DNA from: Candidatus Heimdallarchaeota archaeon
GTDB taxonomy: Archaea; Asgardarchaeota; Heimdallarchaeia; Heimdallarchaeales; Heimdallarchaeaceae
NCBI GenBank assembly: GCA_023135215.1
Contig: JAGLTP010000441.1
Span: 1 to 9,798, forward strand
Direction of reading: 5' to 3'
DNA length: 9,798 nucleotides
Positions 1-5,262 of this stretch are shown here, piece by piece (the stretch's first letter is position 1; each line of letters starts with the position of its first letter). Both the position numbers and the translations under genes were made by a program. Below the pieces are notes generated by a model, which saw only the letters and a list, made by a program, of their open reading frames with translations, was not told where the DNA came from and ran no database searches.

Positions 1-70
1 TTATTATTTGAATCCTTTTCCACTGAAGAAAAATTAAAAAGAAAGGTCAGAAATATATTAGCTGTTGAGT

Positions 71-712
71 ATGTTAACTCGAGATTTAAGTGTGACAGTT
101 CTTGGGAATACAGGTGTTGGAAAAACAACTCTTATTCGCCGTTTAAAAGGAGAAAATATTGAAGATATCAGTCCTACTACTAGCATTGAGGTTCATCAAA
201 AATCTATTAGATTAAAAAGTCAATCTTTCAAATCCACGTTTAGTATAGAAAAATACCGAAACTATAGGGTTCGCGCAATAGATTGCCCTGGGGATATGAG
301 CTTATGGCCTTACTGGAAGAAAGCTCTGGCTGATTACAACACAAATGGAATAATATTCATGATAGATCCAACACAAGATGCAAGAGTACAAATCGACGCT
401 TTAACTCAAGTATCCAACTATTTTCTTATGACTTTGGATGATGATGTAGTGAGAGCAGAAAGGAAAGCTAGAAAAGTCAAAGCAATTTTCTTTCTAGTTG
501 TCAACAAAGTAGATTTATTGGACTTTAGTAAAGGTAAAGCAGATCAAATTCTTCGCGAGAGTTATCAAACTGCTTGGAACCATCTTAAGGAAAGATACCC
601 AAACAGTGGGCATTATTGGGAAGCTATCTCCGCTATTGAAAAATCAGAAGAAATGGACGATTCCATAGATGGTATTTTTGAAACAATCAAACGAGAAATT
701 TATGGGGATTAA
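71..712 (+). CDS. Ras-superfamily-like small GTPase
   Basis: The 213-aa product has all five G motifs of a P-loop GTPase: G1 GNTGVGKT (residues 12-19), a G2 threonine in SPTTS (34-38), G3 DCPG (71-74), G4 NKVD (145-148) and a G5-like ISA (186-188). It should bind and hydrolyse GTP as a molecular switch in the cytosol. The residue after DxxG is Asp75, where Ras and Rab proteins have the catalytic Gln, so hydrolysis may be slow or depend on a partner. There is no C-terminal prenylation cysteine (it ends in EIYGD), no signal peptide and no membrane segment. I chose ATG 71, which puts the P-loop 11 residues from the start; an in-frame TTG at 65 is possible. No strong Shine-Dalgarno site is visible. 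The gene stands alone, followed by oligo-T runs. The fold and GTP binding are secure; the subfamily (Rab, Arf, Rag or MglA-like) is not assigned. Confidence 0.88.
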   Translation: MLTRDLSVTVLGNTGVGKTTLIRRLKGENIEDISPTTSIEVHQKSIRLKSQSFKSTFSIEKYRNYRVRAIDCPGDMSLWPYWKKALADYNTNGIIFMIDPTQDARVQIDALTQVSNYFLMTLDDDVVRAERKARKVKAIFFLVVNKVDLLDFSKGKADQILRESYQTAWNHLKERYPNSGHYWEAISAIEKSEEMDDSIDGIFETIKREIYGD

Positions 713-730
713 TTTTTTTCTCATTTTTTT
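713..730 (+). terminator. Oligo-T terminator after the GTPase gene
   Basis: Two runs of seven T (713-719 and 724-730) begin directly after the GTPase stop codon. Archaeal RNA polymerase commonly terminates at oligo-T without a hairpin, and no hairpin is seen here. This would separate the GTPase transcript from the next gene on the same strand. Confidence 0.55.
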
Positions 731-782
731 ATTCAATAGAAAAACTTAATTTAATTTGTTATCAAGCACTGCTAGTGATTTT

Positions 783-1568
783 ATGAGTAACAATCCAGAA
801 GAATCTCAAAAAGAGCCTCAAGAAGAATCTCAAGAAGAATCTCAAGAAGAATCTCAAGAAGAATCTCAAGAAGAATCTCAAGAAGAATCTCAAGAAGAAT
901 CTCAAGAAGAATCTCAAGAAGAATCTCAAGAAGAATCTGAGGTAGAGACAAAGAAAGAAAAGAAAAGATATGTTCACAACTGCACAAAGTGTGGTTCTTG
1001 TTGTGAAAAATGGCAAGAGATTCCCATCTACATAGAAGATATGCAAAGATGGCTTATCGATGGAAGCGTTCAATATATATTACCATTTCTTCAAGTTCGA
1101 GTTGCCCCTCCAGCATATGTCCGTCTAGTTCTGCAAAAACCTCCTGCTGAAGGAGAAGATCCAAATCCCTCCGGGTGTCCTCTCTATGATCATGGGAACA
1201 AGATATGTAACTTGTACTCTTCTATGCCTTTACACTGTGCCTCTTATCCCCTAGCTTTTAATGGAGAAACTTTCTATCTTATAGATTCAGAATCTCCAGG
1301 GTTGGGGAACGGGACAATGACAGCTGAATCTCTGGAATCAGCTAGGAACGTAGCTAGAGAACATTTTTCAGCTCTCTCTTCATCAAGTGCTCTCTTACCT
1401 GTGCTTTACAATATCATTATGATGAATATTATGCAACAGAGTCAAGAAGCTATGAGTGCTTTATCTGATGAAGATAAAGAAAAGTTAGAAAATCTTCTTT
1501 CAAAATCAAATGAAGATACTGAAGAAACTAATGAAGACGATGTTGCCCCAAAACTAGATGAGGAATAA
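783..1568 (+). CDS. YkgJ-family CxxCxxCC cysteine-cluster protein with QEES-repeat N-terminus
   Basis: A 261-aa protein. The core carries C67-x2-C70-G-x-C73-C74, followed by C132, C142 and C152 in the pattern CPLY...ICNLY...PLHCASYP. This is the signature of the YkgJ / CxxCxxCC family, thought to bind zinc or an iron-sulfur cluster; the exact reaction is not known for most members. Before the core lies a low-complexity, highly acidic arm: PEES, QKEP and then ten perfect QEES units (residues 13-52), plus a basic linker (KKEKKR). The C-terminal 35 or so residues are also acidic. I chose ATG 783 over an in-frame TTG at 756 because GTGAT (775-779), matching the 3' half of the archaeal Shine-Dalgarno sequence, lies just upstream, and because the alternative only adds nine unremarkable residues. 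The gene is convergent with ribA, their stops 7 bp apart. Soluble; no signal peptide or membrane segment seen. The family call is firm; the biochemical role is open. Confidence 0.85.
   Translation: MSNNPEESQKEPQEESQEESQEESQEESQEESQEESQEESQEESQEESQEESEVETKKEKKRYVHNCTKCGSCCEKWQEIPIYIEDMQRWLIDGSVQYILPFLQVRVAPPAYVRLVLQKPPAEGEDPNPSGCPLYDHGNKICNLYSSMPLHCASYPLAFNGETFYLIDSESPGLGNGTMTAESLESARNVAREHFSALSSSSALLPVLYNIIMMNIMQQSQEAMSALSDEDKEKLENLLSKSNEDTEETNEDDVAPKLDEE
795..938 (+). repeat. 12-bp tandem repeat inside a coding region (10 perfect + 2 degenerate units)
   Basis: Ten identical copies of CAAGAAGAATCT (819-938) are preceded by two diverged units, CCAGAAGAATCT (795-806) and CAAAAAGAGCCT (807-818). 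Each unit encodes Gln-Glu-Glu-Ser. The period is a multiple of three, so gain or loss of units keeps the reading frame. Identity at every synonymous position points to recent expansion by slippage. There are no spacers, so this is not a CRISPR array. Confidence 0.97.
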
Positions 1569-1575
1569 TTTGATT

Positions 1576-2256
1576 TTATTCTTCATCATCTTGGCAATAC
1601 AACGAACCTGAACCCGTTAGATGCCCATCTTCAGCTTTAGTATCTAAGTATTTTTTGTTGTACACATTTGGTGTGATTGCAACAGGGATTCTATCTGTTA
1701 CATTAATTCCGCTTTCACAAAGTCCAGCAACTTTAGTTGGATTGTTAGTTATTAATTTTACAGATTTAACTTTCAAAGATTTTAGAATATCTACTGCTAC
1801 CAAATAAGACCTCTCATCAGCTTTGAAGCCAAGCAATTCATTTGCTTCATTTGTATCAAATCCCATCTCTTGCAGAGAATATGTTTTGAGTTTGTTGAAC
1901 AACCCTATTCCTCTCCCTTCTTGTCTTAAATAGATTAAAATCCCATCATCTTCTTTTGATAAAATGTTTAATGCATATTCTAATTGTTCTCTGCAATCAC
2001 ATCTTAAGGATGTAAAAGCATCACCTGTTAGGCATTCTGAGTGAATTCTAACAGGAATGTTTTCTTTTTCAAATGGATACCCTCGATAAATAACAGTATG
2101 TTCTTTCATATCCCTCAAGCTAAGGACACCGATAATTTTAAATTCACCAAATCGTGTTGGCAATTCAGCAAGAGATCCAAAATGTATTAATTCTGTATCC
2201 TCTAAACCCAATTCTATGATTTTTGCTCGTAATTTTTTCTCAACGTCTTCTGTCAA
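1576..2256 (-). CDS. ribA: GTP cyclohydrolase II
   Basis: This 226-aa protein catalyses the first step of riboflavin synthesis: GTP to 2,5-diamino-6-ribosylamino-4(3H)-pyrimidinone 5'-phosphate, formate and pyrophosphate. Diagnostic motifs are RIHSECLTGDAFTSLRCDC (residues 70-88), whose three cysteines C75, C86 and C88 hold the catalytic zinc, YLRQEGRGIG (109-118), the LITNNPTKV segment (168-176) and a C-terminal YLDTKAEDGHL. It has about 30 extra N-terminal residues compared with E. coli RibA, and no RibB domain is fused to it. The start is TTG at 2256, decided by GAGAGAGG ending 7 nt upstream; there is no in-frame ATG nearby. It lies 56 nt downstream of the acylphosphatase gene on the same strand and may share its transcript, though a palindrome and TATA-like stretch in the gap allow an independent promoter. 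Many archaea use the unrelated GTP cyclohydrolase III instead, so this bacterial-type enzyme may have been acquired by transfer (inference). Confidence 0.95.
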   Translation of the reverse strand: MTEDVEKKLRAKIIELGLEDTELIHFGSLAELPTRFGEFKIIGVLSLRDMKEHTVIYRGYPFEKENIPVRIHSECLTGDAFTSLRCDCREQLEYALNILSKEDDGILIYLRQEGRGIGLFNKLKTYSLQEMGFDTNEANELLGFKADERSYLVAVDILKSLKVKSVKLITNNPTKVAGLCESGINVTDRIPVAITPNVYNKKYLDTKAEDGHLTGSGSLYCQDDEE

Positions 2257-2263
2257 AGCAATT

Positions 2264-2271
2264 CCTCTCTC
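2264..2271 (-). promoter_or_regulatory. Shine-Dalgarno site fixing the TTG start of ribA
   Basis: On the minus strand GAGAGAGG ends 7 nt before TTG 2256. No ATG lies in frame nearby, so this site decides the start. Confidence 0.6.
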
Positions 2272-2291
2272 TTTTGAATGACGATTTTACC

Positions 2292-2309
2292 CTTTTTAAA
2301 CTTAAGTTT
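2292..2309 (-). promoter_or_regulatory. Perfect 12-bp palindrome and TATA-like stretch upstream of ribA
   Basis: AAACTTAAGTTT (2298-2309) is a perfect palindrome, and on the minus strand it runs into TTTAAAAAG (2300-2292), a TATA-like sequence. It sits 36-53 nt before the ribA TTG, in the 56-nt gap after the acylphosphatase gene. This could be a promoter with an overlapping operator for ribA. AT-rich palindromes also arise by chance, so confidence is low. Confidence 0.3.
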
Positions 2310-2312
2310 TAA

Positions 2313-2603
2313 CTAATAAGTTATACTGAAGTATGGTAGATCATCTTTTGAATCTTCCCAATTTACATCTATATTGTAAACTTTGGCAGAAGGTGGTCCT
2401 GCTTTTGCAAAAGTAATCAGTTTATTTAAATCCTCTTCCTCACCCTCTGCAACAATTTCAACTGAACCATCTCTCACATTTCTGACAGTTCCCCTTAGAC
2501 CAAGTTTTTGAGCGAAATCACACGTGTTAGCTCTGAAAAAAACACCCTGAACTATACCGTACACTTGTATTGTCACTCTTTTCTTCTTATTAGTCACTTC
2601 CAT
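2313..2603 (-). CDS. acyP: Acylphosphatase
   Basis: This 96-aa cytosolic enzyme hydrolyses carboxyl-phosphate mixed anhydrides such as acetyl phosphate or 1,3-bisphosphoglycerate. The family signature is complete: VYGIVQGVFFR (residues 14-24) with the catalytic Arg24, then GTVRNVRDGSVEI (38-50) with the catalytic Asn42, and a C-terminal YFSITY strand. Length and residue numbering match the usual 90-100-aa family closely. I prefer ATG 2603 over the in-frame TTG at 2615: GGAAG lies 5 nt upstream of the ATG, and the shorter form keeps the canonical numbering. It overlaps the 3' end of the sirtuin gene by 14 nt, so translation of the two is probably coupled. Confidence 0.93.
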   Translation of the reverse strand: MEVTNKKKRVTIQVYGIVQGVFFRANTCDFAQKLGLRGTVRNVRDGSVEIVAEGEEEDLNKLITFAKAGPPSAKVYNIDVNWEDSKDDLPYFSITY

Positions 2604-3363
2604 CACTTCTTCCAATTTTCTGAATAATCTTATCTACGAATTCAGGTAAAGTTTTTTCACACAGACCATAAATAGAAAAGTCACTTATATCAGATATAGG
2701 TGTTTCTTCTATATTGAATTCTAAAATCAAGGATTCATTACGTTTTGCTAGATAAGGTAAAGAAGCAACAGGGTGCACAATTCCTGAAGTTCCAATAACT
2801 AACAAAATTTGTGCTTGCAAAGTCCAATCGAGAGCTAAGCTCCACTTATTACTCTCTAATGTCTCCCCAAACCAAACAACATCTGGTCTAAGCAGATTTT
2901 CCTTACATTCAGGACATACAGGTGGTTCCATATTCTTTTGTGCTAATTCCAGCTTATCCCATCTTTCAATATGAGAACACGAGGTGCATCTGGCATATCT
3001 AATTCTCCCGTGAATTTCAACATAATTTTTAATCCCTGCAATTTCATGCAAACCATCAACATTTTGAGTGATGACTCCAGTAGTAAGATTAGCTTTCTCT
3101 AGTTTTGCCAAAGCAAAATGAGCAGGATTTGGTTTAGCTTGGAGTAATATTCTCATTCTAGCTCTATACCATTCCCAGACTAGCTTAGGATCTCTAGCAA
3201 ATGCATATGGTGTAGCTAGTTCCTCTGCTCTATATTGATTCCATAATCCATCATCGCCACGAAAAGTTGGCATTCCAGAAGCTTTGGAAATTCCTGCTCC
3301 AATTACTGAAACTATACTGTGATCTACTAATTCAAGTTTTTCAATAATGGAATCAATATTCAT
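2590..3363 (-). CDS. Sir2-family NAD-dependent protein deacylase (class III / SIRT5-CobB-like)
   Basis: A 257-aa sirtuin that removes acyl groups from lysine using NAD+. Visible motifs: NAD-binding GAGISKASGMPTFRG (residues 22-36), TQNVDGLH (99-106), the catalytic His118 in HG, the zinc tetrad C126/C129 and C150/C153, RPDVVWFGE (159-167) and GTSGIVHP. Tyr66 and Arg69 in WEWYRAR correspond to the YxxR pair that recognises acidic acyl groups (succinyl, malonyl) in SIRT5 and CobB, so desuccinylase or broad deacylase activity is likely. Length is normal for a single-domain prokaryotic sirtuin. ATG 3363 starts the gene; a TATA-like box 25 nt upstream and a distant GGTGA (3380-3376) are both present, so a leaderless or short-leader mRNA is possible. 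Its stop lies inside the acylphosphatase gene. Confidence 0.94.
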   Translation of the reverse strand: MNIDSIIEKLELVDHSIVSVIGAGISKASGMPTFRGDDGLWNQYRAEELATPYAFARDPKLVWEWYRARMRILLQAKPNPAHFALAKLEKANLTTGVITQNVDGLHEIAGIKNYVEIHGRIRYARCTSCSHIERWDKLELAQKNMEPPVCPECKENLLRPDVVWFGETLESNKWSLALDWTLQAQILLVIGTSGIVHPVASLPYLAKRNESLILEFNIEETPISDISDFSIYGLCEKTLPEFVDKIIQKIGRSDGSD

Positions 3364-3381
3364 ATTCTCAATAATTCACCC

Positions 3382-3392
3382 ATAAATAAAAA
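3382..3392 (-). promoter_or_regulatory. TATA-like box for the sirtuin/acylphosphatase operon
   Basis: On the minus strand TTTTTATTTAT (3392-3382) is centred about 25 nt before ATG 3363. That is the usual archaeal TATA-to-start-site distance for a leaderless or nearly leaderless transcript. The call is by eye only in AT-rich DNA. Confidence 0.35.
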
Positions 3393-3411
3393 TGTATAGT
3401 GAAAAAATCAA

Positions 3412-3435
3412 AATGAGAATAATTATTGTCTCATT
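3412..3435 (-). terminator. Inverted repeat followed by T-rich stretch downstream of the 3443-4540 gene
   Basis: AATGAGA (3412-3418) and TCTCATT (3429-3435) are perfect 7-bp inverted arms around an AT-rich loop that is itself partly palindromic. It begins 7 bp after the stop of the upstream minus-strand gene and is followed on that strand by TTTTGATTTTTT. This fits a hairpin-plus-T terminator. It also lies upstream of the sirtuin TATA-like box, so an operator is the alternative. Confidence 0.4.
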
Positions 3436-3442
3436 GATGCTT

Positions 3443-4540
3443 TTAAATATTGAATTTTCGTTTCTTTCCTGTTATTTCTTGATATAGTTTGTCAATACTA
3501 CCTGCATACTCAGGATACCTAGTATATGCAATTTGGAAGGCCATATCTAGTTCAGATTCTTCTAAATTGGCAAATTGCTGTTTAGGATTAGTAGTTAAAG
3601 CATAATACTGTGAGATTATACTTGTACCTGAATATCTGATGATTTTTACAACTTCTTCTTCTAGTTTTCTAATTATTGTATCAATTAGATTTTTATGAAC
3701 ATACTCGCCGCTTTCTGCATCAATTTGTAGTTTTTGGAGAATACCCCTCGAGAATTCACTCTCTTCTCCTCCTTTTGCTGAACCAACGGTTAAATCACAA
3801 ATTACGTTAGCTGGATAATTTGATAGAAGTTCCGGGGTTGCGAATAAGACATCAAACTGATCTGGTGATACATATTCAGGTGGGAATAATGATACTAGTA
3901 ATTCTCTTCTGGGTTGAAAAGATTGGAGAGAAGATAAAAATGGTTTAACCATCTCTTTAGAGCACATTACTATTACTGGTTTTCCATTCAGTAATGCATG
4001 AACCACTCTATCCTGCCCTTTGTTGATTAATCTCATAAAGAAATAAGGTGATGCAGCAGACCTAACTATTTCTATTGTCTGAACACCAGTTACATCTTGT
4101 TTACTTTCTAATATAGAATTGAGATTTGTTGCCCAATTGAATATTCTTGTCTTAAGTGCTTCGTCCATTTGATAGCCTGGCTCATACAAAAGAAGACCTG
4201 AGATTTGTTTTGCTATGTTTGAACTATGATAATTGAAAACTGGCACTTTTGTGTATAATTGTGATTGTAATTCTTCTGGAATAATAAAGGTAAGACACGC
4301 CATTGTTATGGGAGATCTCTTACTTTTGCAAGGAACACCAAAGAAGAAAGAGTAAGAAACTCCACCTATGTCATGAAGCGGCATAACTGCACTTGCTTCT
4401 CTTAAAATATCTGTAGCTGCTGCTCCCATAAGCATACGAATAGATATCTTCTGAGATTCTTCTTCAGATAGATTATCAAAATAAATCGCTTTTGTCCCTA
4501 CTGTATCATCGAATACACTGAAACAAACTTTGTTTACCAT
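3443..4540 (-). CDS. Uncharacterised protein, possible longin plus DENN-like fold
   Basis: I cannot assign this 365-aa soluble protein to a named family with certainty. The N-terminal part (residues 2-140) alternates beta strands and helices: KVCFSVFDDTVGTKAIYFD, a helix rich in Met/Ala, then YSFFFGV and ITMACLTFIIP. This resembles a longin or roadblock-type sandwich. After a charged helical linker, residues 180-250 (LLNGKPVIVMCS, a helix, LLVSLFPPEYVS, FATPELLSNYPANVICDL) recall the core of DENN domains. In eukaryotes longin-DENN proteins (FLCN, NPRL2/3, C9orf72, many Rab GEFs) act on small GTPases. This comparison rests on pattern only. The C-terminus is helical and ends in a basic patch (KKRKF). 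No signal peptide or membrane segment. ATG 4540 is chosen over the adjacent TTG 4543; no Shine-Dalgarno is seen, but a TATA-like box lies about 28 nt upstream. It is divergent from the wHTH gene. Confidence 0.75.
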   Translation of the reverse strand: MVNKVCFSVFDDTVGTKAIYFDNLSEEESQKISIRMLMGAAATDILREASAVMPLHDIGGVSYSFFFGVPCKSKRSPITMACLTFIIPEELQSQLYTKVPVFNYHSSNIAKQISGLLLYEPGYQMDEALKTRIFNWATNLNSILESKQDVTGVQTIEIVRSAASPYFFMRLINKGQDRVVHALLNGKPVIVMCSKEMVKPFLSSLQSFQPRRELLVSLFPPEYVSPDQFDVLFATPELLSNYPANVICDLTVGSAKGGEESEFSRGILQKLQIDAESGEYVHKNLIDTIIRKLEEEVVKIIRYSGTSIISQYYALTTNPKQQFANLEESELDMAFQIAYTRYPEYAGSIDKLYQEITGKKRKFNI

Positions 4541-4563
4541 CAAGCATTATTGACGTTAAGTTT

Positions 4564-4573
4564 CTATTAAATG
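4564..4573 (-). promoter_or_regulatory. TATA-like box for the 3443-4540 gene
   Basis: On the minus strand CATTTAATAG (4573-4564) is centred about 28 nt before ATG 4540, which would place transcription start at or next to the start codon. No Shine-Dalgarno is present, in keeping with a leaderless mRNA. Confidence 0.35.
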
Positions 4574-4587
4574 TATTGTTGAGGGAA

Positions 4588-4601
4588 ACTCAAAATTGAG
4601 T
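4588..4601. promoter_or_regulatory. Inverted repeat in the divergent intergenic region (candidate operator)
   Basis: ACTCAA-AA-TTGAGT is a perfect inverted repeat with 6-bp arms. It lies just upstream of the candidate TATA box of the minus-strand gene and within the 163-bp region shared with the divergent winged-helix gene. A related GTTGAG occurs at 4579-4584. Such a dyad suits a dimeric DNA-binding protein; the adjacent wHTH protein is an obvious candidate, but nothing shows binding. Confidence 0.3.
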
Positions 4602-4656
4602 AGTTAGCGTTCAAGAACCCTATAACTTTGAATATAGAACAAAAAGAAGCGCATTA

Positions 4657-4699
4657 TTTTTAAAGGCTATTTCCTTAAATAAATTACCTATCCGGTGAT
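4657..4699 (+). promoter_or_regulatory. Candidate promoter and Shine-Dalgarno for the wHTH gene
   Basis: A TATA-like TTTTTAAAGG (4657-4666) precedes GGTGAT at 4694-4699, a six-base match to the archaeal Shine-Dalgarno sequence, 4 nt before GTG 4704. The ribosome site is convincing and settles the GTG start, since no other usable start lies nearby. The TATA call is weaker. Confidence 0.5.
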
Positions 4700-4703
4700 T
4701 TGA

Positions 4704-5033
4704 GTGGTAGAAAATGGAGAAATTTATGAAGAACTAACTAATAGGTTAGGTAGAACAAAACGTCTAATACTCATAGAGCTTTCGAAGGAAGCTGCCGGAT
4801 ACAAGAAGCTTTCGAAGAAGCTGAAAATCGGTTTGGACACAATTCGTTCTCATGTTAAAACAGGTAAGCATTCAAAATCTTTGACTCAACTCGGCCTGAT
4901 AAAACAAGAGGAAAGGGGATGGTCAGTAACCGATTTAGGAACTAGAGTATTGGAATTATTAAAGAGAAATCCAGAATTCGCACCCTTCTTTGTTGCTGAT
5001 CCAGCTTCAAAAGAAAAAGAACTTGATTCCTAA
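4704..5033 (+). CDS. Small winged-helix DNA-binding protein (ArsR-like)
   Basis: A 109-aa protein whose residues 14-87 fit a winged helix-turn-helix: a first helix TKRLILIELSK, the HTH YKKLSKKLKIGLDTIRSHVK (residues 33-52, recognition helix from about 43), then a wing GLIKQEERGWSVTDLG (64-79) and a C-terminal helix. The pattern matches archaeal ArsR/MarR-type regulators, which usually bind DNA as dimers. There are no cysteine or histidine clusters for metal sensing. The GTG start is decided by GGTGAT at 4694-4699. Its neighbour, the 365-aa protein, is divergent, and a dyad lies between them, so autoregulation or control of that gene is possible (inference). The ligand and targets are unknown. 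The T9 run after the stop should end its transcript. Confidence 0.82.
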   Translation: MVENGEIYEELTNRLGRTKRLILIELSKEAAGYKKLSKKLKIGLDTIRSHVKTGKHSKSLTQLGLIKQEERGWSVTDLGTRVLELLKRNPEFAPFFVADPASKEKELDS

Positions 5034-5037
5034 AGAT

Positions 5038-5189
5038 CTATTTCTCTTCTTTTTTTTTCTTCTTTAGATTATGTCTATAGATTAGATACCGGAATGACTC
5101 TTGGTTAAGCATCTTATGAAATTCAGAGACAGGAACTCCACTTCCTGTACTTCCACTTGTTTTTCTACCACCAACTGTAAGAAAACCAT
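5038..5189 (-). pseudogene. Small 50-aa reading frame, apparently broken by one base after its ATG
   Basis: A minus-strand frame is open from 5211 to the TAG at 5040-5038 and reads in protein-like fashion: FLTVGGRKTSGSTGSG, then VPVSEFHKMLNQES, FRYLIYRHNL and a basic KKKKKEEK tail. It has no ATG, GTG or TTG start in that frame. ATG 5189 lies exactly one base out of frame, followed by GTTTTC; one more T in that run (5182-5185 on plus) would join the ATG to the frame and give a 50-aa protein starting MVFLTVGGRK. A TATA-like box is centred about 29 nt upstream of this ATG, as expected for a leaderless gene. As written, ATG 5189 opens only a 35-codon frame ending at a TAA. The cause could be an assembly or sequencing homopolymer error, a real mutation or a frameshift. 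I do not recognise the product. The stop converges with the wHTH gene, 4 bp apart. Confidence 0.4.
5041..5065 (+). terminator. T-rich terminator after the wHTH gene
   Basis: A pyrimidine-rich stretch starting 7 bp past the stop includes nine consecutive T (5050-5058). It is a good archaeal oligo-T termination signal. On the other strand the same bases encode the lysine-rich tail of the small frame at 5038-5189. Confidence 0.5.
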
Positions 5190-5213
5190 GTTGAATCAGT
5201 ATGATAGATTTCT

Positions 5214-5222
5214 ATATTTAAA
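5214..5222 (-). promoter_or_regulatory. TATA-like box upstream of the small frame
   Basis: TTTAAATAT on the minus strand (5222-5214) lies about 29 nt before ATG 5189. It is one of the best TATA matches in the window and would serve the 5038-5189 frame and nothing else visible. It sits in the gap after lysS. Confidence 0.4.
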
Positions 5223-5262
5223 ATTTAAGAAAAAGAATTGATGATAAACCAATCAGTTTCTT

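Noticed and set aside
819..938. Repeat array considered as CRISPR
   Set aside because: The units are contiguous 12-bp copies without spacers and lie in frame within a coding gene.
762..1073. Antisense open frames opposite the QEES repeat, giving RFFL or EILL repeats
   Set aside because: They exist only because the 12-bp repeat has no stops on either strand; outside the repeat they do not look like proteins, and the sense frame encodes a recognised family.
5082..5189. 35-codon frame starting at ATG 5189 (MVFLQLVVEK)
   Set aside because: It overlaps the more protein-like frame described at 5038-5189 and is rich in V/E/L as expected for an out-of-frame reading; kept only as the literal reading of the ATG.
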